Assembly: GCF_015711605.1 (NCBI RefSeq)
Contig: NZ_JABTEZ010000005.1
Span: 620,001-684,000 of the forward strand
Source: Planomonospora sp. ID67723
GTDB lineage: Bacteria; Actinomycetota; Actinomycetes; Streptosporangiales; Streptosporangiaceae
Direction: 5' to 3'
Length of the DNA stretch: 64,000 nt
Shown: one piece after another, positions 10,501 to 21,082 of the stretch
Position numbering within the stretch: position 1 is the first letter of the stretch
Layout of the letters: every line of letters begins with the position of its first letter
Made by a program: the position numbers and the translations under genes
Notes under the pieces: model-generated
What the model was told of the DNA's origin: nothing
Seen by the model: only the letters and a program-made list of their open reading frames with translations
Databases searched by the model: none

Positions 10501-10773
10501 GGGCACTCGCTGCTCGCCGGGCAGGTCGCGGCCCGGCTCCGCCGCCGTTTCGGGGTGAGCGCCGCGATGCGCCTGATCTTCCGGCATCCCCGCCTCGCCG
10601 ACCTGGCCGCCGCCGTCGATCGGATGTCCGGCCCGGCCCCCACGGGCGCGCTCCCGGCCGCCCTCGGCGGGCCCGTCTCGGCGGCGCGGGCCGGCAGGGT
10701 CCTCGGCGACGCGGTCGGGGACAGCGACGAGCTGGCCGGACTTCTGCGCGAACTGGGGGTGAGCCATGACTGA
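7531..10773 (+). CDS. NRPS2: C-A-PCP
   Basis: This single elongation module has 1080 residues. The C domain (~1-430) carries HHAVCDGWS from H141. The A domain (~450-945) has [10 protein letters not shown] near 602 and an A5 core YGVTEA. The PCP has LGGHSLL with Ser993. The hand-read pocket code is DLEAVGVMV, which I cannot assign. The ATG overlaps the NRPS1 stop by four bases, and the end overlaps NRPS3 by eight. Codon 359 (8605-8607) is TTA, rare in such GC-rich DNA and in streptomycetes read by the developmentally controlled bldA tRNA, so translation could be stage-dependent. It has no N-terminal helix of the type seen in NRPS4-7. The short C-terminal segment SDELAGLLRELGVSHD could be an acidic docking tail for NRPS3. 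Confidence 0.95.
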   Translation: MTSVVAVPASYAQERFWLSEHLAGGGAALHNMHLAVELTGRLDTAAFAAAVQGTVDRHEALRTTLRPIGGRPHQVIAAALAVPTPVTDPDADPGAVPADALVAARAAAHARTPFDLTAGPLLRSELLRLGPERHVWLLTVHHAVCDGWSLGVLLDEIGAAYRGEPVAEPALQYADYAVWQRTFVEGGGADEDLGHWRRTLAGAPAALDLPADRARPAVSTRRGALLTLDPLPAGLAGLAGTERVTPFAAALAATGLLLHRLTGAEDVVIGTTHAGRGRPETDRLVGCLANTLPLRLPVRPHAGFRALLARAGEAVLDAQDHAETPFDRIVQAVNPDRASGRHPIFQVMLDAEPGAADRLRLPGVEVTPVPVPERGISLFDLSLTVGPGGGLVCEYSTELFDEATARSYTRCLATLTEAAVASPDLPLRGLPALRPAERERVLAAGSAVAAERDGSVPAWIEAAARRRPDAAAVGDLTWRELIGRAARLGGELGGRGVGRGSVVALFAGRSPEAIAAICGIHRAGAAYLPLDPELPDARVTELLARARPAAVVTAPEHALRLRALGADAIVLPGEARTAAGAGDGHRDRAVPVEAGDLAYVMFTSGSTGRPKAVEVPHGGLAAYVAAHRAMYALTPDDRVLQSGSLSFDLSAEEIFPCLAAGATLVPRTEEMLDGPAAFLDGVARLGVTVAHLPTSLLNLLAGAVADGGVPVPPPLRLVVAGSEPADPARLAAWRAAAPGVRLAHVYGVTEASMVSAAAFLDTVPDRARVTIGRPIAGTEIHVLDDGFEPVPDGVPGEIFIGGEGLARGYLAEPGRTAARFVPHPFAAGRRLYRTGDLARRLPDGSMEYAGRLDRQLSLRGFRIDPAESEAVLRTHRAVADAAVTVRDEQLVGYVVPRPEAGRVPVEELRAHAARALPGHLVPGAIVWLTALPRTGSGKIDVAALPASRPREDAEGAAAPARSTQAAVAEIWCEVLGVARVGPGDDFFQLGGHSLLAGQVAARLRRRFGVSAAMRLIFRHPRLADLAAAVDRMSGPAPTGALPAALGGPVSAARAGRVLGDAVGDSDELAGLLRELGVSHD

Positions 10774-13700
10774 GACGGCCAGGGTCGTCCCGGTTTCGCT
10801 GGGGCAGCGGCGGTTGTGGTTCGTGGATCGGCTGGCGGGTGGCGCTCGTGAGTACGGGGTGGTGCTGGCGTTGCGGCTGGTGGGCCGGTTGGACGCCGAT
10901 CGGCTGGTGGGGGCGGTGGAGGGGGTGGTGGCGCGGCAGGACGCGTTGCGGTGCCGGTTCATGGCGGTGGACGGCGAGCCGGTGATGGTGGTGGATGCGC
11001 CGGGTCCGGTTCTGGTGGAGCGTGTCGCGGTGCCGGATGCGGGTGCGGTGGCCGGGGGTGCGGTGGGTGAGGCCGGGCGGGCCGTTGTCGATCGGGTGGT
11101 GGCTGAGGCGGCGGGTGGGGTTGATCTGGCGGTGGGGCCGGTGGCGCGGTTCTGGCTGGTGGAGGTCGGGCCGGGGGAGCACGTGCTGGTGGTGGGGGTG
11201 CATCACATCGTGTTCGACGGGTGGTCGGGGGCGGTGTTGGTGCGGGATCTGGGGGCGTTGTATCGGGGGGAGGAGTTGCCGCCGTTGGTGGCGGGGTTTG
11301 CGGATTTCGCGGTGTGGGAGCGGGAGGCGGGGCTTTCGGCCGAGGGGTTGGCGTTCTGGCGGGAGGTGTTGCGGGGTGCTCCGGCGGTGTTGGAGTTGCC
11401 GCTGGACCGTCCCCGGCCGGCACGACGGTCCGGGGCGGCCGACCGGATACCGCTGCGCATCCCCCCGGAGGCGGTGGCCGCGTTCCGGCGCGCGGGCGCG
11501 ACGCCGTTCATGGGAGTGCTGGCCGGCATCAACGTCGTGCTGTCCCGCTACTGCGGCACGACCGACGTCGTGGTCGGGACGTTCACGACCGATCGGGCGA
11601 CACCCGAGCTCGAGGACCTGGTCGGGTTCTTCGTCAACACGGTCGTGCTGCGCACCGACCTGTCCGGCGACCCCGGGTTCGCGGAGGTGCTGGCCAGATC
11701 GCGGGCGGTGACGCTGTCGGCGCTGGCGCACCAGGGCGTGCCGTTCGACCGGGTGGTGGAGGAGGCCGCGCCGGTCCGGTCCGCGGGGGTGACGCCGTTC
11801 GTCCAGGTCGCCGTCGTCGTGCAGAACACGCCGGAGGCGCCGGGACGGCTCGACGAGCACGTGCGGATCGAACCGGTGACGGTGCCGCCGACGACGGCCG
11901 CCTTCGACCTTTCCTTCCAGCTCTGGCCGGAGGCCGACGGCGCGATGACGGGCTTCGCCGAGTACTCGACCGAGCTGTTCGACCGGCCGACCGTCGAGGG
12001 CGTCGTCACCGCCCTCGACCGCGTCCTCCTGGCGGGCCTCGCGGACCCGGGCCGCCCCGTGTCCGCACTCCCCCTGGTCGCGGACCCCCTGATCCTGACC
12101 GGCCCGGCCGGCGATCTCCGCGGAACGGCGGACGTGCCGATCGCCGGGCTGATCGCCCGGCAGGCCGCCCGGACCCCCGGGCGGCCCGCGTTCCGCCTGG
12201 CCGGCGCGGGCGGCCGGACGATCACTTACGCGGAGCTGGACCACCGGGCGCGCTGCCTCGCCGGGCGGCTGCGCGAGCGGGGGGTCGGCCCGGAGGACGT
12301 CGTCGGAGTCTGCCTGAGGCCCGGCATCACGCTGCCCGTCGCGGTCGTCGCCGTCCTGTACGCCGGTGCCGCCTACCTGCCCCTCGACCCGGCGCACCCG
12401 GCCGAGCGCCGCGCCCGCCTGGCGGCCGACGCGGGCGCACGCGTCATCATCGCCACCGATGCCGACTGGCTGCCGGAAGGCGTGCACCTCCTGCGCCCGA
12501 CGGCCGGACCGCCCGCGGGCGAGGTCACGGCGGCGGATCCGGACGGAGCCGCGTGCGTGATCTACACCTCGGGGTCGACCGGGCGGCCCAAGGGGGTCGT
12601 GATCACGGGGCGGTCGCTGGTCAACCGGCTGGTCTGGATGCGGGAGGCGGTGCCGTTCCGGGCCGGGGAGGTGTCCTGCCAGAAGACGCCGATCAGCTTC
12701 GTCGACAGCCTCTGGGAGCTGCTCGGGCCGCTGCTCGGAGGGATGATGACCGTCGTGCTCAGCCCGGAGGCGGGGCGCGACCCGCACGTGCTCGTCGACG
12801 AGCTCGCCGAGCACGGTGTCTCCCGTGTGCTCATGGTGCCGTCGCTGCTGCGGGTGCTGCTGCGGACGGTGCCCGACCTGGGGGAGCGGCTTGCGGACCT
12901 GACGACCTGGGTGAGCAGCGGGGAGCCGCTCACCCGCGACGTCGCCCGGCTGTTCGCCGAGCGGCTGCCGGGCCGGACGCTGCTCAACCTGTACGGCTCC
13001 TCGGAGGCATGGGACTCGCTCTGCCCGGACGGCGGCCCGGACCCCCAGGAACCGCCCTCGGGCATGTCCGCGGGCGTTCCCGTCGGGCGGCCGATCGCGG
13101 GGGTACGCGCGACCGTCCTCGACGACCGGCTCCGGCCGGTCCCCCGGGGGATGCCCGGTGAGCTCCACGTCGGCGGGCGCTGTCTGGCGCGGGGCTATCT
13201 CGGCCGTCCGGGCCTGACCGCCGATCGTTTCCTGCCCGACCCGGAGGCGCCGGGCGAACGGCTCTACCGCACCGGCGACCTGGCCCGGATACGCGCGGAC
13301 GGGCAGGTGGAACTGCTCGGCCGGGCCGACCGCCAGGTCAAGGTCCGCGGCGCCCGGGTGGAGCCCGGCGAGATCGAGGCCGTCCTGGAGGAACTGCCCG
13401 GGGTCTGCGAGGCCGCCGTCGTCGCCGTCCCGTCCGATGACGGCGCCCGGCTCGCCGCGCACGTCGTGGCCCCCGGCGTACGGGACGACCTGAGGCGGGC
13501 GCTCGCCCGGAGGCTGCCCGCGCACCTGGTCCCGGAGCGGGTCCTCCTGCACGACGCGCTGCCCCGCGCCGCCACCGGCAAGATCGACCGCCGGGCGCTG
13601 CTCCTGGACGGCCGGGGCCGTGACCAGCGGCCGGACCCCGCCGGTGAGCCGATGACCGCCCTGGAGCGCCGCATCGCCGCGGTCTGGGCCGAGGAGCTCG

Positions 13701-13885
13701 GCCGCGAGGTCGGCGCGCACGACGACTTCTTCGACGTCGGCGGTCACAGCCTGCTCGCGCCCGTCCTGGTCGGCAAGATCGCCTCCGAGCTCTCGGTCGA
13801 GCTGCCGCTGAGCTGGCTGTTCGAGCACCCGACAGTCCACGCCATGAGCACGTCCCCGCAGGTCACGGGAGGTATCCATGAGTGA
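10766..13885 (+). CDS. NRPS3: C-A-PCP, probable beta-alanine module
   Basis: This elongation module has 1039 residues: C domain with HHIVFDGWS from H146, A domain with [10 protein letters not shown] near 600, and PCP with VGGHSLL (Ser995). In the A4 core the usual Asp235 is shifted by one: the segment reads F-V-D-S-L-W (645-650), giving a code that starts VDW and continues roughly LVSLDS. Known beta-alanine domains (for example the bleomycin BlmVII type) begin VDW, contain SL, and share the YGSSE variant of A5 seen here. Beta-alanine, or another beta-amino acid, is therefore the best guess. The first ~600 bases of the gene use G- and T-ending codons far more than the rest (see findings). The start ATGACTGA overlaps the NRPS2 stop, and the end overlaps the thioesterase by eight bases. 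Confidence 0.95.
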   Translation: MTETARVVPVSLGQRRLWFVDRLAGGAREYGVVLALRLVGRLDADRLVGAVEGVVARQDALRCRFMAVDGEPVMVVDAPGPVLVERVAVPDAGAVAGGAVGEAGRAVVDRVVAEAAGGVDLAVGPVARFWLVEVGPGEHVLVVGVHHIVFDGWSGAVLVRDLGALYRGEELPPLVAGFADFAVWEREAGLSAEGLAFWREVLRGAPAVLELPLDRPRPARRSGAADRIPLRIPPEAVAAFRRAGATPFMGVLAGINVVLSRYCGTTDVVVGTFTTDRATPELEDLVGFFVNTVVLRTDLSGDPGFAEVLARSRAVTLSALAHQGVPFDRVVEEAAPVRSAGVTPFVQVAVVVQNTPEAPGRLDEHVRIEPVTVPPTTAAFDLSFQLWPEADGAMTGFAEYSTELFDRPTVEGVVTALDRVLLAGLADPGRPVSALPLVADPLILTGPAGDLRGTADVPIAGLIARQAARTPGRPAFRLAGAGGRTITYAELDHRARCLAGRLRERGVGPEDVVGVCLRPGITLPVAVVAVLYAGAAYLPLDPAHPAERRARLAADAGARVIIATDADWLPEGVHLLRPTAGPPAGEVTAADPDGAACVIYTSGSTGRPKGVVITGRSLVNRLVWMREAVPFRAGEVSCQKTPISFVDSLWELLGPLLGGMMTVVLSPEAGRDPHVLVDELAEHGVSRVLMVPSLLRVLLRTVPDLGERLADLTTWVSSGEPLTRDVARLFAERLPGRTLLNLYGSSEAWDSLCPDGGPDPQEPPSGMSAGVPVGRPIAGVRATVLDDRLRPVPRGMPGELHVGGRCLARGYLGRPGLTADRFLPDPEAPGERLYRTGDLARIRADGQVELLGRADRQVKVRGARVEPGEIEAVLEELPGVCEAAVVAVPSDDGARLAAHVVAPGVRDDLRRALARRLPAHLVPERVLLHDALPRAATGKIDRRALLLDGRGRDQRPDPAGEPMTALERRIAAVWAEELGREVGAHDDFFDVGGHSLLAPVLVGKIASELSVELPLSWLFEHPTVHAMSTSPQVTGGIHE

Positions 13886-14678
13886 TCGGAGGAACCCGTG
13901 GCTGGCCAGGCTGCGGCCGTCCGGTGACGGGGCGGTCCGGTTGATCTGCCTGCCGCACGCCGGCGGGGGCGCGGCGACCTTCCGCGAGTGGGCCGATGAC
14001 CTGCCACCCGGCGTCGACCTGTGCGCCGTCCGCCTCCCGGCGAGGGAGAGCCGTCTGCGCGAACCGCCGTACACGAGGATGACCGACCTCGTGCCCGTCC
14101 TCGCCGACGGGCTCGACGGCGCGTTCGACCGGCCGTACGCGCTGCTCGGCTACTGCTCCGGTGCGCTCATCGCGTACGAGCTGGCCGCGCATCTGATCGC
14201 CGCCGGCCGGCGGCCGCCCGAGCTGCTGGCGGTGTGCGCGTTCCCGGCCCCGGCGCTGGTCGAGCCGACCGAGGTGCACCGGCTGCCCTCCGACCTGCTC
14301 GCCCGGCACCTGCGCGGCCTCGGCATCATCCCGGACGCCATCCTCGCCGACCGCGACCTGTTCGCGATGTTCGAACCGGGGGTGCGCGCCGACTACGAGG
14401 TGATGGAGACCTGGCGGCACGGACCGCGCGGGCCGCTGCCGGTCCCGATCACCGTGTTCGGCGCCGACGCCGACCCCAGCGTGACCGTCGAGGAGCTCCG
14501 GGCGTGGCGGGCCGACACGGCCGGTCGCTTCACCCTCCGCGTCTACCCCGGCGACCACGGCTTCTTCACCGCCGACCGCCGCGACATCGCCCGCGGAGTC
14601 GCCGCCGACCTCGCCGTCCTCCCCGAGCCCGCCGGTCCGGCCGGCGGCGCGGGATACGCAGGGGCGGTGCACCGGTGA
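13878..14678 (+). CDS. Type II thioesterase with Cys at the nucleophile position
   Basis: This 266-residue alpha/beta hydrolase is of the type II thioesterase kind that edits misprimed or stalled carrier domains. The N-terminal RLICLPHAGGGAATFREW motif is classical. The nucleophile elbow reads G-Y-C-S-G-A, so the central residue of GxSxG is Cys93 rather than Ser. An acidic partner is available at Asp197 or Asp199 and the general base at His227 (GDHGFF). Cys in this position is known from some product-forming thioesterases but is unusual in stand-alone editing enzymes. The neighbouring Ser94 could conceivably matter, but the elbow geometry favours Cys93. The gene overlaps NRPS3 by eight bases and NRPS4 by four (GTGA). 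Confidence 0.9.
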   Translation: MSDRRNPWLARLRPSGDGAVRLICLPHAGGGAATFREWADDLPPGVDLCAVRLPARESRLREPPYTRMTDLVPVLADGLDGAFDRPYALLGYCSGALIAYELAAHLIAAGRRPPELLAVCAFPAPALVEPTEVHRLPSDLLARHLRGLGIIPDAILADRDLFAMFEPGVRADYEVMETWRHGPRGPLPVPITVFGADADPSVTVEELRAWRADTAGRFTLRVYPGDHGFFTADRRDIARGVAADLAVLPEPAGPAGGAGYAGAVHR

Positions 14679-17600
14679 ACGAGACGGCCGCCGTGCCACC
14701 CCTGTCCGACGTCAAGCGGCGGCTGCTGGCCCGGCTCGCCGCCGGGGCCGCCGGGCCGCCCCCGCCCAGGGTGCCGCGCCGTACGGGCTCCGGGCCGGTA
14801 CCGCTGTCGTACGCGCAGGCGCGGGTCTGGCTGATGGACCGGCTGGCCGGGGACCTGCCGCTGTTCAACCTGGTCATCGCCGGCCGCCTGCCGATGGACG
14901 TCGACCTCGACGAGCTGCGCCGCCGTCTCACGGCCGTCGTCGGGCGGCACGACGCCATGCGCATGTCGGTCGTCGAGGTCGGGGGCGAGCCGTTCCTGAG
15001 CGTCGCCGACTCCGTCCCGGTCGACGTCCCGCTCGTCGACCTGACCGGCGTCGACCGGGAGCAGGCCGAGCAGACGGCCTTCCGGCACGCGTACGAGACC
15101 GGGACGCGTCCCTACCGGCTCGACCGGGCCCCGCTGTGGCGGGTCGAGCTGGTCAGGCTCGGCCCGGCCGACCACGTCCTGGTGATCGCCGCTCACCACA
15201 TCGCGGTCGACGGCACCTCGCTCACCCTCATCCTGCGTGAGCTGGCCGGGCTCGACGCCCCCGACCTTCCCGTGGGATACGCCGACTTCGCCGCCTGGCA
15301 GCGCGGCCGGGCCGGAGAGGGCCGGGACGCCGGGCTCGACTACTGGAAGGACCGGCTGGCCGGACTCGACCCGCTCGAACTGCCCGCCGACCGGCCGCGG
15401 CCCGCGCGGCCGAGCTACCGGGGCGACTCGCTCCAGGCCGTGCTCGATCCCGGTCTCGTCCGCGACCTCGGCGAGATCGGGCGCGCGGCGGGGGCGACGC
15501 CGTACATGACCGTGCTGGCGGCGTTCTGCGTGCTGCTGCACCGCTACACCGGGGCCACGGACGTGTCGCTCGGCGCGTTCGTGTCCGGCCGCACGGAGCC
15601 GGAACTGCACAACCTGGTCGGCATGTTCAGCAACATGATCGTCGTCCGGGCCGACCTGTCGGGCGATCCCGGATTCGGCACGGTCGTCGACCGGGTCAAG
15701 CACGCGCTGCTGGGCGCGATGAGCCACCAGGACGTGCCGTTCGAGCGCCTGGTCGCGGAGCTGGGACAGGACCGGCCGGACCGGTCGGCGCCGCCGCTGG
15801 TCCGCGTGGCGTACAACATGCCGGCCGAGGCGGGGGCGCTGCCGCCGATCGGGCGGTCGCTGCCGCTCGACTTCACCCATCGGGGATCCCCGCTCGACCT
15901 GACCCTGCACATGACCGAGGAGCCCGGCACGGTCCGGCTCACCTTCGAGTACGCGACCGACCTGTTCGACGCAGCCACCGTCGGCCGGATGAGCGGTCAC
16001 TTCCGCACGCTCCTCGCCGGCCTGGCCGCCGAACCGGGAAGGCCGATCGGCCAGGTGCCGATGAGCGGTCCCGCCGAGGACCGCCGCCTCGCCTCCTACG
16101 AAAGGGGTGCCCTCCCCGCGCACGGTGCCCCCCGCGGGTACGGCGCTGCCGCCCGGTCGTTGCACGAGATGGTCGCCGACCAGGTCAGGCGGACGCCGGA
16201 GGCGGTCGCGGTCGCCCACGGCGGGCGGTCCCGGACGTATGCGGAACTCGACGCCGACGCGGACGCCGTCGCCCGTCGCCTGCGCGACCGGGGCGTCGGC
16301 CCCGAGACGCCCGTCGGCGTCCTCCTGCGCCGCTCGCCGGCGATGCCCGCCGCGCTGCTCGGGGTGTGGAAGGCCGGCGGCGCGTACGTGCCGCTCGACC
16401 CGGGGCACCCGCGCGACCGGCTGGAGACGGTGCTCGGCGACTGCGGCATCGAGGTCGTCGTGACCACCCCCGATCTCGCCGCCGCCCTGCCCCGGGAGGG
16501 CCTGCGGCTGGTGTACGCCGACGAGGCCGCCCTGCCCGGCGTGTTCGAACCGGTGCCCGCCGACCCCGACCGGGCGGCGTACGTCATGTACACCTCCGGG
16601 TCCACCGGGCGGCCCAAGGGAGTCGTGATCACTCACCGCGGCATCGCGAACCGCGTCCTGTGGACGGTGTCCGAGCACGGTTTCCACCCCGGAGACCGGG
16701 TGCTGCAGAAGACACCGCTGACCTTCGACGCGGCGGGCTGGGAGTTCTTCGCGCCGCTCGTCAGCGGCGGCACCGTCGTCCTCGCCCCCGAGGGCGCCGA
16801 ACGCGACCCCGGCGCGCTCGTCGCGGCCGTCGGGGACCACGACGTCACCGTGCTCCAGGTGGTGCCCGCGCTGCTGCGGCTGCTCGTCGAGGAGACGGGC
16901 TGGGAGCGCTGCCGCGCGCTGCGGCTGCTGTTCTGCGCGGGAGAGCCTCTCCACGGCGACCTGTGCGCCCGCGTCCGCGCGCTGAGCGCCACCCGGATCG
17001 TCAACACCTACGGCCCGACCGAATGCTCGATCGACGTGACCTTCCACGAGGTCGGCCGGGAGACGGGCCCGATCCCGATCGGACGGCCGATCGGCGGCCT
17101 GCGCGTCCGGGTGCTCTCCGGCGGGCGGCGCGTCCCCGAGGGGGTGGCCGGTGAGATCCTCGCGGGCGGAGCCGGTGTCGCCCGCGGCTACCTGGGCCGC
17201 CCCGGCCTGACGGCCGAGCGCTTCGTCCCGGACCCGTACGGGCCGCCGGGGTCGCGCCTCTACCGCACGGGCGACGCGGGCCGCTGGGCCGAGCCGGGCG
17301 TCCTGCAGTTCCTGGGGCGCACCGACGACCAGATCAAAGTCAACGGGGTCCGGGTGGAACCGGCGGAGATCGAGGCCGTCCTCGCCTCGCATCCCGCCGT
17401 CCGCGCCGCCGCCGTCACCCCGCGCCGCACGCCGGCGGGCGGGGTCCAGTTGGTCGCGCACGTGACGACGCACCCCGGTCACGGGCACGCCCTCGGAGAG
17501 CGGGTGCGGGAGACGGCCCGGGAACGGCTGCCCGAGGCGATGCTCCCGGCGGTCATCGTCGAGGTGCCCGAGCTCCCGCGGACGACCAGCGGGAAGGTCG

Positions 17601-20600
17601 ATCGGCGGGCGCTGGCGGCGCTGCCCCTGCACGCGGGGAACGGCTCGCGGACGCCGCCGCGCACGGCGACCGAACGGGCGGTCGCCCGCATCTGGGCGGG
17701 GCTGCTCGGGCTCGACCCGGATCACGTCGTCATCGAGGACGACTTCTTCCGGCTCGGCGGCCATTCGCTGCTCGTCGCCCGGCTGGCCGCGCGGCTCACG
17801 GAGGCGACCGGCCGCACCGTCCCGCTGCCCGAGCTGTTCACCGGGACGACCGTCAAGGACCAGGCGGCCTACCTGGACGGGCCCGCCCGCAACGGGCCTC
17901 CGCCGCTCGTGCGGGTCCCCCGCGCGGGCCGGGTGCCGCTGTCGTTCGGGCAGCGCCGGCTGTGGTTCCTCGACCGGCTCCGCCCCGGTTCCGCCGAGTA
18001 CGCGGTTCCGCTGGTCCTGCCCGTACGCGGGGGGCGCGACGAGATCCACGACCGGCTGCGGGAGCTCGCACGCGTCCACGACGTGCTGCGGACCCGCTAC
18101 GCGCCGGGCGCGGGCGAGCCCTACGGAGTCGTCGACGACGAGCCCGGAGTGCCGCTGGACGAGACCGCCGCCGCGTCCCCCGCCGAGGTCGCCGACCTGC
18201 TCGCCGCCGAACTCGGCCGCGGCTTCGACCTGGAGCGCGGCCCGGTGTGGCGGGCACTCCTCATCCGCGTCCCCGGCGGCGACGACCTGCTGGCCGTCAC
18301 CATCCACCACATCGCGTGCGACGCCCGCTCACTCGACGTCCTCGCCCGGTCCTTCGCGGACGGCGCCGGGCCCGCGCCGAAGCTGGGATACCCGGACTTC
18401 GCCGCCTGGCAGCGGCGCACGCTCACCGGGGAGCACCGGAACCGGCTGCTGGACTTCTGGACGCGGCGGCTCGACGGGGTGACGCCGCTCGACCTGCCCG
18501 CCGACCGGCCGCGGCCCGGGGTGCGGGACCCGCGCGGGGCGATGCTCGCCTTCGAGGCGCCCGTCATCGGGCTGCTCGACCGGGGCCGCCGGGCGGGCGC
18601 GACGGCGTTCATGACGCTGTTCGCGGCGTACTGCGTGTTCCTCGCCCGGCACACCGGGCGGACCGACCTGCCCGTGGGCGTGCCCGTGGACGGGCGCGAC
18701 CGGCCCGAGCTCGACGACATCGTGGGATTCTTCGTCAACACACTCGTCCTGCGCGCCGACCTGACCGGCGACCCGACGTTCGACGACCTGCTCGACCGCG
18801 TGCGGGCGACGGCGCTGTCCGCCTTCGCCCACCGCGACCTGCCGTTCGAGCTGCTCGTCGACGAGGTCCGCCCGGCGCGCGACATGTCCCGGACCCCGAT
18901 CGTCGACGTGCTGTTCGACCTGCAGACGGGCGATGCCGAGGACCGTGCCGACACCGGCGGTGAAGGACTCTCCGCGTGGCGCACGGCCAAGGCCGACCTC
19001 ACTCTGATGGCCCGCCTGAGCCGCGACGGCACCCTGTCGTGCCGCTTCGAGTACGCGAGCGCCCTCTTCGACTCCCGGACCGTCGAACGCTTCGCCACCC
19101 GCTTCACCCGCCTTCTCCTCTCCCTGGCCACCCACGAGGGCCCGATCTCCGAAGTCCCCCTCCTCGGGGAGGAGGAGCGCACGGCGCTCACCGCCTACGA
19201 GACCGGCGCCGGGAGGGGCGCCGCCGGCGGCGGGGAGGCGGCGGGTTTCGCGGCGGGTTTCGCGGCGGAGTCGCTGCACGGGCTGGTGGCCGCCCAGGCC
19301 GCCGCCACGCCGGAGGCGGTCGCCGTGGTCGGGCGCGGCCCCGCCGAGGGCGACGTGAGCCTGACGTACCGGGAGCTCGCCGAGCGGGCCGGAAGGCTCG
19401 CAGAGCGGCTGCGGGCGGCCGGGGTGGGTCGCGGAGACGTCGTCGGGATCTGCCTGGAACGCGGGCCGGAACTCGTCACCGCACTGCTGGCGACCCTCCG
19501 GGCGGGGGCCGCCTACCTGCCGCTCGACCCGGACGACCCCAGGGAGCGGCTCGCCTGGCTGGTCGCCGACACCGACGCCGCCGCCGTGGTCACCGACCTC
19601 TCCGACCGGTTCCCGTCGGTCGTCCCGGTCGTGCCGCCCTCCGGTCGGCCCGCAGCCCCGCCCGGCGCCCCCTCCGGCCGACCGGCCGGAGGGGAGGAGA
19701 CGACCGGTGCGGGGCCCGGGGATCTCGCCTATGTGATCTACACGTCCGGGTCCACCGGCACCCCCAAGGGCGTGATGATCGAGCACGCCGGGATCGTCAA
19801 CCGCGTGCGGTGGATGCAGCGGCAGTACGGGCTGCGCCCGGGGGACCGGGTGCTGCAGAAGACGCCGTACACGTTCGACGTGTCCGTCTGGGAGTTCTTC
19901 TGGCCGCTGACGACCGGCGCCACGCTCGTCGTGGCGCCGCCCGGGGAGCACCGCGACGCCCGCGCGCTCGCCGAGCTGGCCGACCGCGAGCAGGTGAGCC
20001 ACCTGCACTTCGTGCCGTCGATGCTGGAGGCGTTCCTCGCAGTCGTGCCGTGCTTCCCCGGTTCGGTGCGGGAGGTGTTCTGCAGCGGTGAGACGCTCAC
20101 CGCCGCCACCGTCCGCGCGTTCCGCGCCGCAGCCGGCCGCTCCCGCCTGCACAATCTGTACGGCCCGACCGAGCTGTCCGTCGACGTCACCTTCCACGAG
20201 GTCGGACCGGCCCAGGCCGATCCCGTGCCGATCGGCGGGCCCATCGACAACATGCGCGTGCTCGTGCTCGACGACGCCGGACAGCGCGCGCCCATCGGCG
20301 TGCCCGGCCGGCTCCTCGCGGGCGGGATCGGGACCGCGCGCGGCTACGTGAACCGGCCGGGGCTGACCGCCGACCGGTTCGTGCCCGACCCCGACCGGCC
20401 GGGGGAACGCCTCTACCGGACCGGCGACCTCGCACGCTGGACCGGCGCGGGCACTCTCGACTTCCTCGGCCGCGCCGACGACCAGGTGAAACTCCGGGGT
20501 GTGCGGATCGAGCCGGGCGAGATCGCCGCCGTCGCGGCCACGTTCCCGGCGGTCAGGGAGGCCGTGGTGACGGTCGTCGGCGAGCGGCTGGTCGGCTACT

Positions 20601-21082
20601 ACGTCGCCGCCGGGGAGCCGCCGCGCGACGGCGACCTCACCGCCCACTGCGCGCGCCGCCTGCCCGCGGCCATGGTCCCCGGTACCTGGGTCCGCCTCGA
20701 ACGCCTGCCGACCGGCCGGAACGGAAAACTCGACCGGACGGCCCTGCCCGTCCCCGGCCCCGCTCCCGTCGAGGACGACCGCCCGCCCGAAGGGGCCGCC
20801 GAACGGCGCATCGCCACGGTCTGGGCCGAGCTCCTGGGCGTCGACCCCGGCGCCCACCAGGACTTCTTCGCCCTGGGCGGCCACTCCCTGCTGGCCGTGC
20901 GGGCCCAGCACCGCCTGGCCGAGGAGTTCGACGTCGACCTGCCCCTGCGCATCTTCTTCGAGGCGACCACGGTGGCGGCCCTGGCCGTCGCGGTGGAGAC
21001 CGAGCTGGCCGCGCAGATAGCCGGTCTGACGGATGCCGAAGTCGAGAACCTGCTCGCAGGGGGAGGCCGCCGTGACGCATGA
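14675..21082 (+). CDS. NRPS4: C-A-PCP-C-A-PCP, second module activates Ser
   Basis: This 2135-residue two-module synthetase starts at a GTG overlapping the thioesterase stop. A helical N-terminus ([14 protein letters not shown]) precedes C1 ([10 protein letters not shown]174), A1 (A3 core near 639), PCP1 (Ser1031), C2 ([10 protein letters not shown]1211, where the usual Gly after Asp is Ala), A2 (near 1689) and PCP2 (Ser2071). A1 code is DAWQFATID: close to a glutamine code by D-A-W-Q-F and the terminal Asp, but changed at 301 and 322, so an amide- or ureido-bearing side chain is only suggested. A2 code is DVWHFSLVD, identical to the known serine signature. The C-terminus ([19 protein letters not shown]) is a predicted docking tail for NRPS5. 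A 12-bp in-frame tandem duplication lies in the C2-A2 linker. Confidence 0.96.
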   Translation: MNETAAVPPLSDVKRRLLARLAAGAAGPPPPRVPRRTGSGPVPLSYAQARVWLMDRLAGDLPLFNLVIAGRLPMDVDLDELRRRLTAVVGRHDAMRMSVVEVGGEPFLSVADSVPVDVPLVDLTGVDREQAEQTAFRHAYETGTRPYRLDRAPLWRVELVRLGPADHVLVIAAHHIAVDGTSLTLILRELAGLDAPDLPVGYADFAAWQRGRAGEGRDAGLDYWKDRLAGLDPLELPADRPRPARPSYRGDSLQAVLDPGLVRDLGEIGRAAGATPYMTVLAAFCVLLHRYTGATDVSLGAFVSGRTEPELHNLVGMFSNMIVVRADLSGDPGFGTVVDRVKHALLGAMSHQDVPFERLVAELGQDRPDRSAPPLVRVAYNMPAEAGALPPIGRSLPLDFTHRGSPLDLTLHMTEEPGTVRLTFEYATDLFDAATVGRMSGHFRTLLAGLAAEPGRPIGQVPMSGPAEDRRLASYERGALPAHGAPRGYGAAARSLHEMVADQVRRTPEAVAVAHGGRSRTYAELDADADAVARRLRDRGVGPETPVGVLLRRSPAMPAALLGVWKAGGAYVPLDPGHPRDRLETVLGDCGIEVVVTTPDLAAALPREGLRLVYADEAALPGVFEPVPADPDRAAYVMYTSGSTGRPKGVVITHRGIANRVLWTVSEHGFHPGDRVLQKTPLTFDAAGWEFFAPLVSGGTVVLAPEGAERDPGALVAAVGDHDVTVLQVVPALLRLLVEETGWERCRALRLLFCAGEPLHGDLCARVRALSATRIVNTYGPTECSIDVTFHEVGRETGPIPIGRPIGGLRVRVLSGGRRVPEGVAGEILAGGAGVARGYLGRPGLTAERFVPDPYGPPGSRLYRTGDAGRWAEPGVLQFLGRTDDQIKVNGVRVEPAEIEAVLASHPAVRAAAVTPRRTPAGGVQLVAHVTTHPGHGHALGERVRETARERLPEAMLPAVIVEVPELPRTTSGKVDRRALAALPLHAGNGSRTPPRTATERAVARIWAGLLGLDPDHVVIEDDFFRLGGHSLLVARLAARLTEATGRTVPLPELFTGTTVKDQAAYLDGPARNGPPPLVRVPRAGRVPLSFGQRRLWFLDRLRPGSAEYAVPLVLPVRGGRDEIHDRLRELARVHDVLRTRYAPGAGEPYGVVDDEPGVPLDETAAASPAEVADLLAAELGRGFDLERGPVWRALLIRVPGGDDLLAVTIHHIACDARSLDVLARSFADGAGPAPKLGYPDFAAWQRRTLTGEHRNRLLDFWTRRLDGVTPLDLPADRPRPGVRDPRGAMLAFEAPVIGLLDRGRRAGATAFMTLFAAYCVFLARHTGRTDLPVGVPVDGRDRPELDDIVGFFVNTLVLRADLTGDPTFDDLLDRVRATALSAFAHRDLPFELLVDEVRPARDMSRTPIVDVLFDLQTGDAEDRADTGGEGLSAWRTAKADLTLMARLSRDGTLSCRFEYASALFDSRTVERFATRFTRLLLSLATHEGPISEVPLLGEEERTALTAYETGAGRGAAGGGEAAGFAAGFAAESLHGLVAAQAAATPEAVAVVGRGPAEGDVSLTYRELAERAGRLAERLRAAGVGRGDVVGICLERGPELVTALLATLRAGAAYLPLDPDDPRERLAWLVADTDAAAVVTDLSDRFPSVVPVVPPSGRPAAPPGAPSGRPAGGEETTGAGPGDLAYVIYTSGSTGTPKGVMIEHAGIVNRVRWMQRQYGLRPGDRVLQKTPYTFDVSVWEFFWPLTTGATLVVAPPGEHRDARALAELADREQVSHLHFVPSMLEAFLAVVPCFPGSVREVFCSGETLTAATVRAFRAAAGRSRLHNLYGPTELSVDVTFHEVGPAQADPVPIGGPIDNMRVLVLDDAGQRAPIGVPGRLLAGGIGTARGYVNRPGLTADRFVPDPDRPGERLYRTGDLARWTGAGTLDFLGRADDQVKLRGVRIEPGEIAAVAATFPAVREAVVTVVGERLVGYYVAAGEPPRDGDLTAHCARRLPAAMVPGTWVRLERLPTGRNGKLDRTALPVPGPAPVEDDRPPEGAAERRIATVWAELLGVDPGAHQDFFALGGHSLLAVRAQHRLAEEFDVDLPLRIFFEATTVAALAVAVETELAAQIAGLTDAEVENLLAGGGRRDA
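19241..19264 (+). repeat. 12-bp tandem duplication in NRPS4 linker
   Basis: Two copies of GCGGGTTTCGCG lie in frame in the C2-A2 linker, encoding AGFAAGFAA. Confidence 0.8.
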
